A stretch of DNA of 64,000 bases from Pseudomonas sp. MTM4 (GTDB lineage: Bacteria; Pseudomonadota; Gammaproteobacteria; Pseudomonadales; Pseudomonadaceae): contig NZ_CP048411.1 of assembly GCF_019355055.1 (NCBI RefSeq), forward strand, positions 62,001 through 126,000, in the 5' to 3' direction. The first letter of the stretch is position 1. Every line of letters begins with the position of its first letter. Below are positions 8,461-17,635 of the stretch, one piece after another. The position numbers and the translations under genes were made by a program. The notes under the pieces are model-generated. The model did not search any database and was not told the origin of the DNA. It was given only the letters and a program-made list of their open reading frames with translations.

Positions 8461-9903
8461 ATGACTGAAGTAGAAGCAAAAAAGCCGCAGGAAAGTCTCC
8501 AGGATCGTCTGGCGCAGGTCATCGACTTGCTTCATCGGCATAAGATCGTTGAAGACTTGGCGCACCGTCAGGAAGGGCAGCACCAAGACATCATTGAGAA
8601 TCTGGTGCACCGCCAGAACCTCGTCGAGCTGCAGCGTAAACTGGAAGCGCTACACCCCGCAGACATCGCTTACATTCTTGAGGCGTTGCCGCTCGATGAG
8701 CGTCTGACGGTCTGGCAGCTGGTCAAGTCGGACCGCGATGGCGACATTCTTCTCGAAGTTTCCGATGCCGTTCGCGAGACACTGATCGCCGACATGGACG
8801 ATCACGAGCTGCTGGCGGCCGCTAAGGAAATGGATGCCGACGAGCTGGCGGATCTGGCTGCCGAGCTGCCCCGTGACGTCGTGCATGAGCTGATGGAAAC
8901 ACTCGATGCGCAGCAGCGTGAGCGTGTCCGCTCGGCGCTGTCTTACGAGGAGGATCAGGTCGGCGCATTGATGGACTTCGAGATGGTCACGATTCGTGAG
9001 GATGTGAGTCTTGAAGTGGTCCTTCGCTATCTGCGCCGGTTGAAGGAGCTACCGGGGCATACCGACAAGCTGTTCGTAGTCGACTATGACGGCGTGCTCA
9101 AGGGGGTTCTGCCCATCAAGCGCTTGCTGGTCAACGATCCGGAGCGAGACGTTTCCGAGGTAATGGCCAGCGATCCGGTGACCTTTCACCCGGACGAGGA
9201 TGCCTACGAGGCAGCTCAAGCGTTCGAGCGTTACGACCTTGTTTCCACGCCTGTGGTGGACAAGAGTGGCAAGCTGATCGGGCGCCTGACCATTGATGAA
9301 ATGGTCGACCTGATTCGCGAAGAGAGCGAAAGCGAAGTTCTGAACATGGCGGGTCTGCGCGAAGAAGAAGATATTTTCGCGTCGGTCTGGAAGTCGCTGC
9401 GCAACCGTTGGGCTTGGTTGGCGGTAAATTTGATCACGGCCTTTATCGCTTCACGCGTGATCGGTCTGTTCGACGGCTCGATCGAAAAGCTGGTCGCATT
9501 GGCTGCGTTGATGCCCATTGTCGCCGGTATCGGTGGTAACTCCGGCAATCAAACCATCACCATGATCGTTCGGGCGATGGCGCTGGATCAGATGGGTACG
9601 GGCAATAGTGCTCGCTTGCTGCGTAAGGAAGCAGGTGTTGGCATGCTGAATGGTCTGATATGGGGTGGAGTCATAGGCATGGTGGTCTATTGGCTTTATG
9701 GCAGCTGGTCGCTGGGGGCGGTGATGACCGCAGCGATGACCCTCAATCTCCTGTTGGCAGCCTTGATGGGGGTGCTCATTCCAGTAACGCTAGCCCGTAT
9801 GGGGCGGGATCCTGCGCTCGGCGCCAGCGTGATGATCACTGCCGTGACCGATAGCGGTGGTTTTTTTATCTTTCTCGGTCTGGCGACTGTTTTCCTGCTC
9901 TGA
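8461..9903 (+). CDS. mgtE: Magnesium transporter MgtE
   Basis: The 480-residue inner-membrane protein is a Mg2+-gated Mg2+ channel. The N-terminal helical MgtE_N domain (about 30-150, with repeated HxADIAxxLEALPxxER-type helices) is followed by two CBS domains (about 155-285). A C-terminal five-helix membrane domain (about 310-480) contains the PIVAGIGGNSGNQ pore motif. Acidic residues in the N and CBS domains bind Mg2+ and close the channel. The ATG at 8461 is favoured over an in-frame GTG-type start 12 bases upstream because of its conserved position. It is monocistronic, with oadG starting 140 bases later. Confidence 0.95.
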   Translation: MTEVEAKKPQESLQDRLAQVIDLLHRHKIVEDLAHRQEGQHQDIIENLVHRQNLVELQRKLEALHPADIAYILEALPLDERLTVWQLVKSDRDGDILLEVSDAVRETLIADMDDHELLAAAKEMDADELADLAAELPRDVVHELMETLDAQQRERVRSALSYEEDQVGALMDFEMVTIREDVSLEVVLRYLRRLKELPGHTDKLFVVDYDGVLKGVLPIKRLLVNDPERDVSEVMASDPVTFHPDEDAYEAAQAFERYDLVSTPVVDKSGKLIGRLTIDEMVDLIREESESEVLNMAGLREEEDIFASVWKSLRNRWAWLAVNLITAFIASRVIGLFDGSIEKLVALAALMPIVAGIGGNSGNQTITMIVRAMALDQMGTGNSARLLRKEAGVGMLNGLIWGGVIGMVVYWLYGSWSLGAVMTAAMTLNLLLAALMGVLIPVTLARMGRDPALGASVMITAVTDSGGFFIFLGLATVFLL

Positions 9904-10044
9904 CTCCTTCCCATCTACAGCGGCTTGGCGTTTGCTTTGCTGTCGTTTTTCGGGCTACTGTTCGGAGGTTTCGCCTTGGCGAAGTTTCTAGAACACGATG
10001 CGAATAACAGGCGGCCCGAGCCGCTGATTGGACAGGAAATACTG

Positions 10045-10299
10045 ATGACCCCTAGCGAACTCCTGCTTGAAGGCGTCGAACTTATGCTATTCGGCCTAGG
10101 TTCTGTCTTCATTTTCCTTGTCTTATTGATTGCATGCATCCGACTGATGGCGTTTGTAATCGCTCGCTTCGATAGTACGCCAGCAGCACAGGTAGTTTCC
10201 GTCAAGCCTGCCACTTCGGGCGCAGCAGCTGAGCCGGACGCGGACGTTCTTGCTTCCATCCAGGCCGCTATTCATCAGCACCGTGCCCGTCGCGGTTGA
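10045..10299 (+). CDS. oadG: Oxaloacetate decarboxylase gamma subunit
   Basis: The 84-residue membrane protein is the small subunit that holds the alpha and beta subunits of the Na+-pumping oxaloacetate decarboxylase together. It has one N-terminal transmembrane helix (about 12-35, [26 protein letters not shown]), then a soluble tail ending in the [19 protein letters not shown] segment seen in this family. The ATG at 10045 after GACAGGAAA is the likely start. The longer open frame from 9925 would add a non-conserved segment. It is the first gene of oadG-oadA-oadB. Confidence 0.85.
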   Translation: MTPSELLLEGVELMLFGLGSVFIFLVLLIACIRLMAFVIARFDSTPAAQVVSVKPATSGAAAEPDADVLASIQAAIHQHRARRG

Positions 10300-10319
10300 T
10301 CAGACAGGGAGTTCCCTTC

Positions 10320-12101
10320 ATGCATTCTGCAAAACGACCGCTCGGCATTACCGATGTGGTGCTACGTGATGCCCATCAATCCATTCTCGCCACTCGGGTA
10401 CGTCTCGAGGATATGCTGCCGATTGCCGCCAAGCTCGATCAGGTCGGGTTCTGGTCGGTCGAATCCTGGGGCGGTGCGACCTTCGATGCCTGCATTCGCT
10501 ATCTCGGTGAAGACCCTTGGGAACGCATCCGTGAACTGAAAAGCGTGATGCCCAAGACCCGTCAGCAAATGCTGCTGCGCGGTCAGAACCTGCTGGGCTA
10601 TCGGCATTACGCCGATGACGTGGTGGAGAAATTCGTCGAGCGGGCTGCGGTCAACGGCGTCGACGTATTCCGCGTATTCGACGCGATGAACGATCCACGC
10701 AATCTGGAAACCGCGCTGCGGGCCGTCAAGCAGCAGGGCAAACATGCCCAGGGCACCATTTCCTACACCACCAGCCCGGTGCATACCCTGGAAATGTGGG
10801 TCGATTTGGCCAAGCAGATCGAAGACATGGGCGCCGATTCGGTGGCGATCAAGGATATGGCCGGCATCCTCGCGCCTTATACCGCCTATGAGCTGGTCTC
10901 GCGTCTGAAAGCAAGCCTGTCCATTCCAATCCATATGCAGTGCCACGCCACGGCGGGCCTTTCTACTGCAGCGATTCTCAAAGCCGTCGAGGCGGGTATC
11001 GATAACGTTGATACCGCCATTTCTTCGCTGTCGATGACCTATGGCCATTCGCCGACCGAGTCGGTGGTGGCGATTTTCCAGGGCACCGACCGGGACACGG
11101 GCCTTGATCTCGACCTGCTGGAGGAAGTCGCTGCGTATTTTCGCGAGGTACGTAAGAAGTACGCGAAATTCGAAGGCACGCTCAAGGGCGTCGATTCGCG
11201 CATCCTCTTGGCTCAGGTGCCGGGCGGCATGCTGACCAACATGGAGGGCCAGCTGAAGGAGCAAGGTGCTCTCGACAAGTTCGATCAAGTACTGGCCGAG
11301 ATCCCTCGGGTTCGTGAGGACCTCGGTTTCATTCCGTTGGTGACGCCGACTTCGCAGATCGTCGGTACGCAAGCGGTGATCAACGTACTCACCGGCGAGC
11401 GCTACAAGTCCATCACCAAGGAAACTGCCGGGATCCTCAAGGGTGAATACGGCTCCGCGCCGGCCCCCTTCAATACCGAACTGCAACAGCGTGTGCTCGA
11501 CGGTGCGAGCGTCATTACCTGCCGTCCCGCCGATCTGCTGCAACCGGAAATGGACAAGTTGACGGCCGAGCTGAAAGCGCTGGCGCAAGAGAAAGGCATC
11601 AGGCTGGCCAAGGACGAAATCGATGACGTCCTGACCTACGCACTGTTTCCACAAATCGGCCTCAAGTTTCTCGAGAATCGTGGCAACGCCGCCGCCTTCG
11701 AGCCGGTGCCGACCGGTAATGACAAGGCACCGCGCGAACCGGGCGTACCCGAGGTCTACACCGTCGAGGTCAACGGCAAGTCGTTTGTGGTACAGGTCAA
11801 TGAAGGTGGCGACATAGAAGGTCTCAAACTGATCGGTGAGGCGGCGGACGCAGCGCCTGGAGCCGCTACCGTACCGGCCGCTGGTACAGGTGAGCCGCAG
11901 CCTGCTCCGCTGGCGGGCAATATCTTCAAGGTGCTCGTACAGCCCGGTCAGTCAGTTCAGGAGGGTGATCTGGTCATCATCCTCGAAGCCATGAAGATGG
12001 AAACTGAAATCCGCGCATTCAAGGCCGGCACCGTTTCAGGTGTGAACGTCAAGGTCGGCGATGCGGTGTCGGTGGGCGACAGCCTGCTGACCATCGCTTA
12101 A
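10320..12101 (+). CDS. oadA: Oxaloacetate decarboxylase alpha subunit
   Basis: The 593-residue cytosolic subunit transfers the carboxyl group of oxaloacetate to biotin. The N-terminal TIM-barrel carboxyltransferase has [11 protein letters not shown] and the metal site. A conserved PYC_OADA domain follows, then a Pro/Ala linker (about 510-530) and a C-terminal biotinyl domain with EAMKMET, where lysine 559 carries biotin. It sits 20 bases after oadG and 10 bases before oadB, so the three form one operon. The ATG at 10320 follows AGGGAGTTCCC; the TTG at 10296 overlaps oadG and is less likely. Confidence 0.95.
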   Translation: MHSAKRPLGITDVVLRDAHQSILATRVRLEDMLPIAAKLDQVGFWSVESWGGATFDACIRYLGEDPWERIRELKSVMPKTRQQMLLRGQNLLGYRHYADDVVEKFVERAAVNGVDVFRVFDAMNDPRNLETALRAVKQQGKHAQGTISYTTSPVHTLEMWVDLAKQIEDMGADSVAIKDMAGILAPYTAYELVSRLKASLSIPIHMQCHATAGLSTAAILKAVEAGIDNVDTAISSLSMTYGHSPTESVVAIFQGTDRDTGLDLDLLEEVAAYFREVRKKYAKFEGTLKGVDSRILLAQVPGGMLTNMEGQLKEQGALDKFDQVLAEIPRVREDLGFIPLVTPTSQIVGTQAVINVLTGERYKSITKETAGILKGEYGSAPAPFNTELQQRVLDGASVITCRPADLLQPEMDKLTAELKALAQEKGIRLAKDEIDDVLTYALFPQIGLKFLENRGNAAAFEPVPTGNDKAPREPGVPEVYTVEVNGKSFVVQVNEGGDIEGLKLIGEAADAAPGAATVPAAGTGEPQPAPLAGNIFKVLVQPGQSVQEGDLVIILEAMKMETEIRAFKAGTVSGVNVKVGDAVSVGDSLLTIA

Positions 12102-12111
12102 GGAGTGCGGC

Positions 12112-13248
12112 ATGGATAAGTTGCTCAAGCTGTGGCAGAGCACCGGCTTGTATCATCTGGAGCCCGGTCAGTTGCTGATGATCGTGGTGTGCCTGGCATT
12201 GATCTATCTGGCGATTCGCAAGGGTTTCGAGCCCTTGCTGCTGATCCCGATCGGGTTCGGTGGTCTGCTTGCCAACATTCCGGTCGCCAACATGGCCGAG
12301 GGTGCGGGCATCTTGCATCTGTTCTACGAAGTTGGCTTGCCGACCAGCGTGTTCCCGCTGCTGATCTTCATGGGTGTCGGGGCGATGACGGATTTTGGAC
12401 CGATGCTGGCCAATCCCAAGACCTTGTTGCTCGGTGCGGCGGCGCAGTTTGGTATCTTCGCCACCTTACTCGGCGCATTGGCGCTGGCAGCGGCGGGGAT
12501 TCCGGGTATGGAGTTCACCCTGCGTGAAGCGGCTTCGATCGCGATCATCGGTGGTGCCGATGGCCCAACCTCGATCTTCGTGACGGCGAAGCTCGCGCCG
12601 CATCTGCTGGGGCCGATTGCTGTGGCAGCCTACTCGTACATGGCGCTGGTCCCGTTGATTCAGCCACCCATCATGCGAGCACTGACGACCAAGGAAGAGC
12701 GCGCCATCGTCATGAAGCAGCTGCGTCATGTCGGCCAGGCGGAAAAGATAGTCTTCCCGCTCATGCTGGCCTTGATGGTCGGTTTGCTACTGCCCGATGC
12801 GGCGCCGCTGGTAGGCATGTTCGCCTTCGGCAATCTGTTGCGTGAGTGTGGGGTGGTCGATCGCCTGGCTGATACCTCGCGTAATGCGCTGATCAACATC
12901 GTCACCATCGCGCTAGGATTGACCGTCGGTTCCAAGCTGTCTGCCGACGCCTTCCTGCAGCTGAAAACGCTTGGAATCCTCTTGCTTGGGATGGTCGCGT
13001 TTTGTGGTGGTACCGCCGCCGGGGTGCTGATGGCCAGGGTGATGAACATGTTCAGTTCGAACAAGATCAATCCGCTGATCGGCTCGGCAGGTGTATCGGC
13101 GGTACCCATGGCGGCGCGGGTGTCGAACAAGGTTGGGCTCGAGGCCAATCCGCAAAACTTCCTGCTCATGCACGCCATGGGTCCGAACGTGGCAGGGGTA
13201 ATCGGCTCGGCTGTTGCTGCCGGTGTGCTGCTTAGTTTTGTGGGTTAG
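12112..13248 (+). CDS. oadB: Oxaloacetate decarboxylase beta subunit, Na+ pump
   Basis: The 378-residue polytopic membrane protein decarboxylates carboxybiotin and exports Na+ with the released energy. It has about nine hydrophobic helices. The [12 protein letters not shown] segment (about 145-157) carries the Na+-binding aspartate, and a second conserved stretch, [13 protein letters not shown], lies near residue 325. The length is somewhat shorter than that of Klebsiella OadB but fits pseudomonad members as I recall them. With OadG and OadA it makes a complete pump. Confidence 0.95.
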   Translation: MDKLLKLWQSTGLYHLEPGQLLMIVVCLALIYLAIRKGFEPLLLIPIGFGGLLANIPVANMAEGAGILHLFYEVGLPTSVFPLLIFMGVGAMTDFGPMLANPKTLLLGAAAQFGIFATLLGALALAAAGIPGMEFTLREAASIAIIGGADGPTSIFVTAKLAPHLLGPIAVAAYSYMALVPLIQPPIMRALTTKEERAIVMKQLRHVGQAEKIVFPLMLALMVGLLLPDAAPLVGMFAFGNLLRECGVVDRLADTSRNALINIVTIALGLTVGSKLSADAFLQLKTLGILLLGMVAFCGGTAAGVLMARVMNMFSSNKINPLIGSAGVSAVPMAARVSNKVGLEANPQNFLLMHAMGPNVAGVIGSAVAAGVLLSFVG

Positions 13249-13572
13249 CTAGTTGTTTTCAGGCTCCTCGCAGGACGCCTGCCGCCGGTAACAATGAATG
13301 CTTGTACCTCGAGAAGGCGCGGGCATTTTTGTTTCCAAGTTAACGCGGGCCATTCGCGTACTTAGCGAACCGATGCATGAGGCGATGCTTGGTCGTCAAC
13401 CAGCCAAGCTTTTCCCTGTTTTGCTCGAGCGTTGTATTAGCGCGTGTGCCCTGCTAACCGTTTCCTCGATCCAGGCCTTAGATCAAGCAGATAACGCTCA
13501 GATGGTGCGCCGCAAACGACAACGCCCCGACTGTGTCGAGGCGTTTGTAAGTCCGCAGGCTATCGGCGATGG
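13249..13572. other. Gap between convergent oadB and amrZ
   Basis: This 324-base stretch holds no gene that I trust. A hairpin AACGCC-C-CGA-CTGTG-TCG-A-GGCGTT (13521-13545) near its right end is followed by TTG and may act as a weak terminator between the convergent genes. A 92-codon open frame here shows no family features. Confidence 0.4.
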
Positions 13573-13896
13573 TTAGTCTTCTTTTGCAGCTTCGGTGTCT
13601 TGCGCGATCAGAGCGATCAGGGCGTTCTGCTGGCGATGGGCAAGCTGACGAAAACGCTGGAGCAATTCACGCTCATGAAGTGTCAGTTCCGGGCTGTCCA
13701 GCCGCATGCTCAAATCGTCGTCGAGTGCGCCTTCTTGCAGAAGGCTTTGCTCCAGGCGAGCAATGATCTCAGAGTTCATGCTGCGATGATGATTGCGCGC
13801 AACCTCGGCGATACGCTCCCGCATTCCGTCTGGTAGCCGAACCACGAATTTGTCAGCCGTACGGCTGGAGTAAACTGCCTGCTTCATAGGGCGCAT
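13573..13896 (-). CDS. amrZ: Ribbon-helix-helix regulator AmrZ (AlgZ)
   Basis: The 107-residue protein is the ribbon-helix-helix DNA-binding regulator of alginate, motility and c-di-GMP genes in Pseudomonas. The N-terminal [20 protein letters not shown] is the Arc/Mnt fold, with the DNA-contacting beta strand KFVVRL. It is followed by [14 protein letters not shown] and a C-terminal oligomerisation tail, [22 protein letters not shown] recall P. aeruginosa AmrZ as nearly the same. In that species AmrZ represses the flagellar master regulator fleQ. Here it lies about 1.1 kb from the flagellar locus. Its upstream gap of about 215 bases may hold self-binding sites, which I could not locate. Confidence 0.93.
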   Translation of the reverse strand: MRPMKQAVYSSRTADKFVVRLPDGMRERIAEVARNHHRSMNSEIIARLEQSLLQEGALDDDLSMRLDSPELTLHERELLQRFRQLAHRQQNALIALIAQDTEAAKED

Positions 13897-14111
13897 ATTA
13901 AACCGGTTAGTCAGGGTGGAGATGGTGGCTTATTGCCGTTCTAGTCCCGGTCTGACAACCAAACAGCACTCGCTGTTCCGCGACCTGAAAAAAAGATGCT
14001 AGGCGGCTTTATGGCGCCAATTATACGACGACAAATATCAGAGTAAAGACATGATGATGGCGAAACGCCGTTACTGTGATCAGCTACTGATCTTTGTCTG
14101 TTAATCGCGTC

Positions 14112-14294
14112 CTAGCGTAGTACTGGATCGAATTTAATCCGCCGACCGATCAGAAGTGAGATCACGAAGAGAACGCAAAAAAATACCGTGCCTCCTTCTA
14201 CGACCGGCTCCCACATGTCGGGAAGGGCAGTACCAATGCTCAGTGCGCCACAGATGATGCTGAGCAGAAGGAAAATGCAGCCATAAATAGACAT
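14112..14294 (-). CDS. Small two-helix membrane protein, DUF1328-like
   Basis: The 60-residue product has two hydrophobic helices (about 3-22 and 33-50) joined by a short polar loop, and ends in the basic tail GRRIKFDP. The pattern (FLLLSIICGAL ... VFFCVLFVISLLIGRR) resembles the YtjA/DUF1328 family of tiny membrane proteins, but it lacks that family's typical glycine-rich middle, so the match is loose. A strong AAGGAG eight bases before the ATG supports translation. Function is unknown. It precedes another small exported gene on the same strand. Confidence 0.55.
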   Translation of the reverse strand: MSIYGCIFLLLSIICGALSIGTALPDMWEPVVEGGTVFFCVLFVISLLIGRRIKFDPVLR

Positions 14295-14329
14295 CCGTTA
14301 TCTCCTTGATGAAACAAAACGCAGGGGTC

Positions 14330-14542
14330 TTAGAAGACCCACCGTTGCGGTTGCGTGGGCGTGCTCATTGCTTGGCTGCTAATGGTTTGCGCTGGCATTG
14401 TCAGCCTATGAACCGACGGGGTAGCGGGTTGCTCCAATGTGCCAGTTGGAGCGTGTTCTGGTTCCTGCGCTGTTGCCTGCAATTGCATCACAGCGACCAC
14501 GGCCAGGATGGCTGAACTGAATAAATAAGCTGGGCGTAGCAT
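14330..14542 (-). CDS. Small exported protein of unknown function
   Basis: The 70-residue product has a signal peptide (hydrophobic residues 5-20, cleavage likely after QATA near residue 25). A short Pro/Thr/Gln-rich mature part without cysteines follows. The start at 14542 is chosen because AAGGAG lies six bases upstream; an in-frame start at 14593 would put a charged extension before the signal peptide. I recognise no family. The gap of 35 bases to the downstream small membrane gene suggests they are co-transcribed. Confidence 0.5.
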   Translation of the reverse strand: MLRPAYLFSSAILAVVAVMQLQATAQEPEHAPTGTLEQPATPSVHRLTMPAQTISSQAMSTPTQPQRWVF

Positions 14543-14813
14543 TGGCGGCTCCTTCGCAAATGGTTCGCATGGCTTAAGCATTCGGTGTGCCATCTTTTTA
14601 AGGAAAAAATTCCTTATTTTTCATATACTTACGACAGATTATTTTATGTCCATGATGCGTTTTGCATGATGCACATAAAAAGCGCAATGCAAAATGCAAT
14701 ATAAGGTTGGGTCATGATTCCGTCGCCTTGATATACGGCTGACTGACGGTCTGGCTCTGTTGCCAAGCGCATGACAAACGAGCCGAGGCCCGCTAACATG
14801 CTGCGCCTAACGC

Positions 14814-14890
14814 GTCCCAGTAGCTCAATTGGATAGAGCATCCCCCTCCTAAGGGGAAGGTTGTGAGTTCGAACCTCGCCTGGGACGCCA
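14814..14890 (+). tRNA. tRNA-Arg (anticodon CCT)
   Basis: This is a 77-base cloverleaf with acceptor arms GTCCCAG / CTGGGAC, anticodon loop CTCCTAA, T-loop GTTCGAACC and encoded CCA. It reads the rare arginine codon AGG. tRNA genes of this kind often serve as attachment sites, but I see no second copy of its 3' end or any integrase nearby. Confidence 0.96.
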
Positions 14891-15046
14891 GCTTTTGCCT
14901 CCATTAGGTCACGGCATCCCGCCGCCGTCTGGCCTATCGATAGCCGCGGCGGGATAATTCATGACCAATCAAAGTGACGTGGGTTGAACGGCTTGTCGGG
15001 AGCCGCTCTAACCATTTGCTCGTCTTTTCGTAACGGAGCATTTATC

Positions 15047-15793
15047 TCAGCTGAAGCGGCCGCTCGGCTGGTCGCGTCGTGCTTCGCGTTGTAGCTGGTA
15101 GACGAATCGTTCGATCTGGCGTTGCGTCAGGCCACTGATGCGATAGAAGCGCATTCCGCAAAAAGTGACATCGAGCTTTTCATCGAAAACGACATGCCGT
15201 AGTTCGGCCGCCGTTGTGATGGTGCCAAAGGGAAGCCTTGCGGAGAGGTGTTCGTACACTCGTCCCGTCTGTAGGCCACTCTGAAGGTTGCCTTGGAAGC
15301 TCAGCTTGCAGCCAGTCGCCGACATGTCCAGCACTTTACCTTCAACAGGCTTGATAGTTTTGTCGCTGAGTTCGGCAACGATAGGTTGGCCAGCCAACGA
15401 GGCACGGTACGCGTTGCGTCGTTGATGGTAGAGGACTTGATCGGGTAGGGGTGCCCAGTAGCAGCGGGCATCTTCCAGTTCGCCTGGATGCACCGGGTGA
15501 TCATTGCTCCAGGCAATGCGCACGCCTTCGTAATAGCCTTCAACCTGAAAGGCTTCGCCGGACGCCATCAAGCGTTCGCCGTCGTTAGGTATCAACTCGT
15601 CGAGCGCAATCCAGCCCTTCTCACGGTTCATTTCGACCATATAAGTCTGATAGCGCTGGTTACGGTCAACGAATCGGACCAGTAGCGGGATGTGGTTATC
15701 CAGCAGTTGCTTCAGAGTCGCGTGGATCTCGGTTGTTGTCTTGAGAATCTGAGGAGGCTGCGGGCCTCCGTCCTCTGCAAACGGATTGGACAC
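15047..15793 (-). CDS. ycgR: c-di-GMP-binding flagellar brake protein YcgR
   Basis: The 248-residue protein has an N-terminal YcgR domain (about 15-115) and a C-terminal PilZ domain (about 122-235). The PilZ signature is complete: RRNAYR for the RxxxR arginines at about 124-129 and DMSATG for the (D/N)xSxxG loop at about 156-161. On binding c-di-GMP such proteins interact with the motor or stator and slow swimming. It is transcribed after flgM and flgN on the same strand, so it probably belongs to their late-class operon. This matches its role as an add-on to a finished flagellum. Confidence 0.93.
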   Translation of the reverse strand: MSNPFAEDGGPQPPQILKTTTEIHATLKQLLDNHIPLLVRFVDRNQRYQTYMVEMNREKGWIALDELIPNDGERLMASGEAFQVEGYYEGVRIAWSNDHPVHPGELEDARCYWAPLPDQVLYHQRRNAYRASLAGQPIVAELSDKTIKPVEGKVLDMSATGCKLSFQGNLQSGLQTGRVYEHLSARLPFGTITTAAELRHVVFDEKLDVTFCGMRFYRISGLTQRQIERFVYQLQREARRDQPSGRFS

Positions 15794-15861
15794 TTAACAT
15801 TGCTCTCCGGCATGTAACGACGTCCGCCGCATAATAGCATTTTGCCTTTATTTGGCGGCGG

Positions 15862-16332
15862 TCAGGCCTGGCTAAGCGGGCGATGATTTGCCGTTCTGGC
15901 GGTGGCACCTCGGCGGTCGTAGAGATCGGGCGTCTGGTTGCTACCCTGCAGCACATGCAGCATGGCGCCTACTGCGCTCTTATTGGCGCGAATAAGCTTG
16001 CCGTTGCGGTCGTTGGAATTTCTGCAGGTTTCTAAAACGCTCTCGAGCTGCTCCGCATGGGCAAGAATGTCGTCGCCTATCGCAGAGTTCGCGACAAAGG
16101 TCGCCAAGCCTTTTTTATCGGCGCTAAGCTGCGCCTTAGCAAGGGTTTGGCTGCGGAAGGCGCCATGCTGACCCAGCAGCGCCAGGAGTGTCTGCTTTTG
16201 TGTGAGCAGCTGCTCCAGGCCTGCGAGGTTGCGCTCGGCAAGTGCCTGGTACTCGGCATCGATGAGCTCAAGAAGCTTTCGGGCGGTGCCGATATCGTCA
16301 ACCAGCTGTTGAAGCAATTCGGTATCTTGCAT
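15862..16332 (-). CDS. flgN: Flagellar export chaperone FlgN
   Basis: The 156-residue, mostly helical cytosolic protein is the chaperone for the hook-associated proteins FlgK and FlgL, both encoded in this window. The LEQLLTQKQTLLALLGQ helix and the FlgN-like start (LLQQLVDDIGTARKLLELIDAEYQAL) fit the family. It begins 43 bases after flgM ends, the usual flgM-flgN pair. The region is all-helical without cysteines apart from one near residue 117. Confidence 0.9.
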   Translation of the reverse strand: MQDTELLQQLVDDIGTARKLLELIDAEYQALAERNLAGLEQLLTQKQTLLALLGQHGAFRSQTLAKAQLSADKKGLATFVANSAIGDDILAHAEQLESVLETCRNSNDRNGKLIRANKSAVGAMLHVLQGSNQTPDLYDRRGATARTANHRPLSQA

Positions 16333-16375
16333 AGTGGTCTCTAATGCGCTGACGCCTGGCTACCTTTTACTGGGT

Positions 16376-16705
16376 TCAACGCTGGCTTTCGAACGCTAGC
16401 AGTTTCGATGCCACTCGCTGAGGATCTACCTGATAGCTGCCATCGGCTATCGCCTGCTTGATCTGAGCGACACGCTCCTGATCGACAGAGGGTTGCTGGC
16501 TCAACTTCTCAGCGGTCTGCTGCAGACGTTGTGCTTCCGGGCTCAACTGAACGCTCTCGCCGGATACAGCCGTACTACTGGTGTTCTTCACTGCGTCGGC
16601 AGCAGGCTGCGGAACCGTTGGCCGCTCAGTGTTCTGCACATTGCTGCTTCGCCCACTGCTCGGTGGGCTGACGGCACCGTTGGGCCGGTTGAAATCGATA
16701 GCCAT
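16376..16705 (-). CDS. flgM: Anti-sigma-28 factor FlgM
   Basis: The 109-residue protein binds the flagellar sigma factor FliA until the hook is complete, then is secreted. The N-terminal half is low-complexity and disordered ([20 protein letters not shown]). The C-terminal half has the FlgM motif [20 protein letters not shown] followed by a leucine-containing helix (VASKLLAFE). It is preceded by a near-consensus sigma-28 promoter at 16742-16768, which forms a self-limiting loop with its target. Confidence 0.94.
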   Translation of the reverse strand: MAIDFNRPNGAVSPPSSGRSSNVQNTERPTVPQPAADAVKNTSSTAVSGESVQLSPEAQRLQQTAEKLSQQPSVDQERVAQIKQAIADGSYQVDPQRVASKLLAFESQR

Positions 16706-16741
16706 GATCGAAACCTCGAATAAGTCAGGACGCTTGCCTGC

Positions 16742-16768
16742 TTTTCGGCAAAGCCATGGGAAACTTTA
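16742..16768 (-). promoter_or_regulatory. Sigma-28 (FliA) promoter of flgM
   Basis: Read on the minus strand, the site is TAAAGTTT, eleven bases, then GCCGAAAA. The textbook enterobacterial consensus is TAAAGTTT-N11-GCCGATAA, so 15 of 16 bases and the spacing match. It lies about 37 bases before the flgM ATG. Confidence 0.88.
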
Positions 16769-16809
16769 GCTTTATTTTCCCGGAGTGGCTGCGGCAGCGT
16801 CAGTCCTTC

Positions 16810-17556
16810 TCACATCGCGACTTCCACCTGACCGGGACCAACGACGCGGGCCTTGATAACGCGGCCAGATCGCTGATTTTTGACCCTGATCTGACTGCCA
16901 AGTGCGCCATCGGATAAAGCTTCGCCTGGCATTCTCACATTTATTGACGAATTTTTCGCGCTGATTACGACCTGATCGCCTTTGCGCACGATTTCCGCTA
17001 GCGAAACAGCGTTAGGGGTAAGCACCTGATCGGGAAGGGCGCTGCGGGTGAGTTTGTTACCTAGAACCTGATCGTAGGCCGTCAGGTAACCCTGGGTCAG
17101 CAGGCTGACGTCCCGTTCGGCTAGAGTCACGTCAGCTTGCTCCAGGATGCTTTCGCGCGCCAGCGGTCGCCGGGCGACTATTACTTCGCGGAACAAATGG
17201 ACCTGCGCGGGGACGAAAACGGACCAGGGCGCCGAGCCTTCGCAGCTGACCCGTACGGTTGTGCGGCCAACCGGTTGCGCAGGGCTTTCCAGTTTCGTAG
17301 TCAACGGGCGATCGCAATGCGCCAGGCGCAGACGAGGATCGAGTCTGTTGACCTCGACCTGATGGCGGGCCTGGATTTGGCTACGCTGCAAATAGTCGGT
17401 CACCTCACGCTCAAGAAATCCGCGTGCTGCGTCGATAAGCTGTTCAGGCCTTGTTGCCGAGTCAGCAAACTGGCTCAGCCCGCATAACGCCGAAAACAGG
17501 ATCGCGCGACAAAGCGCAATGCAAGGACGCCGGAAAAAAGTCATCTGTTCGTTCAT
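16810..17556 (-). CDS. flgA: P-ring assembly chaperone FlgA
   Basis: The product (248 residues from this start) is a periplasmic chaperone for FlgI polymerisation into the P-ring. A signal peptide (about 12-32) precedes a SAF-like domain. The C-terminal part carries the FlgA hallmarks VSLAEIVRKGDQVVISA, INVRMPGEALSDGALGSQIRVKN and SGRVIKARVVGPGQVEV. The start is uncertain: ATGs at 17556 and 17544 are both possible. The sigma-54 promoter predicts transcription from about 17557, leaving almost no leader for the first. No good ribosome-binding site precedes either. It diverges from cheV. Confidence 0.9.
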   Translation of the reverse strand: MNEQMTFFRRPCIALCRAILFSALCGLSQFADSATRPEQLIDAARGFLEREVTDYLQRSQIQARHQVEVNRLDPRLRLAHCDRPLTTKLESPAQPVGRTTVRVSCEGSAPWSVFVPAQVHLFREVIVARRPLARESILEQADVTLAERDVSLLTQGYLTAYDQVLGNKLTRSALPDQVLTPNAVSLAEIVRKGDQVVISAKNSSINVRMPGEALSDGALGSQIRVKNQRSGRVIKARVVGPGQVEVAM

Positions 17557-17567
17557 GTCATGGCAGA

Positions 17568-17584
17568 AGCAAAGGGCGTGCCGG
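17568..17584 (-). promoter_or_regulatory. Sigma-54 promoter of flgA
   Basis: On the minus strand the site reads CCGGCACG-CCCT-TTGCT. It matches the YTGGCACG-N4-TTGCW consensus at all but one position and has exact GG-N10-GC spacing. Transcription would start near 17557, just before flgA. In P. aeruginosa, as I recall, flgA is a FleQ/sigma-54-dependent class II gene, which agrees. Confidence 0.78.
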
Positions 17585-17635
17585 TAAGTCTGCCGGACAT
17601 TCTGAACACCATTTCGCAAAGCAAGAGGAACTGGC

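Noticed and set aside
13298..13576. 92-codon plus-strand frame after oadB
   Set aside because: It overlaps the end of amrZ, has no family match and no clear ribosome site.
14814..14890. Integrated element at tRNA-Arg(CCT)
   Set aside because: No integrase and no direct repeat of the tRNA 3' end are visible nearby.
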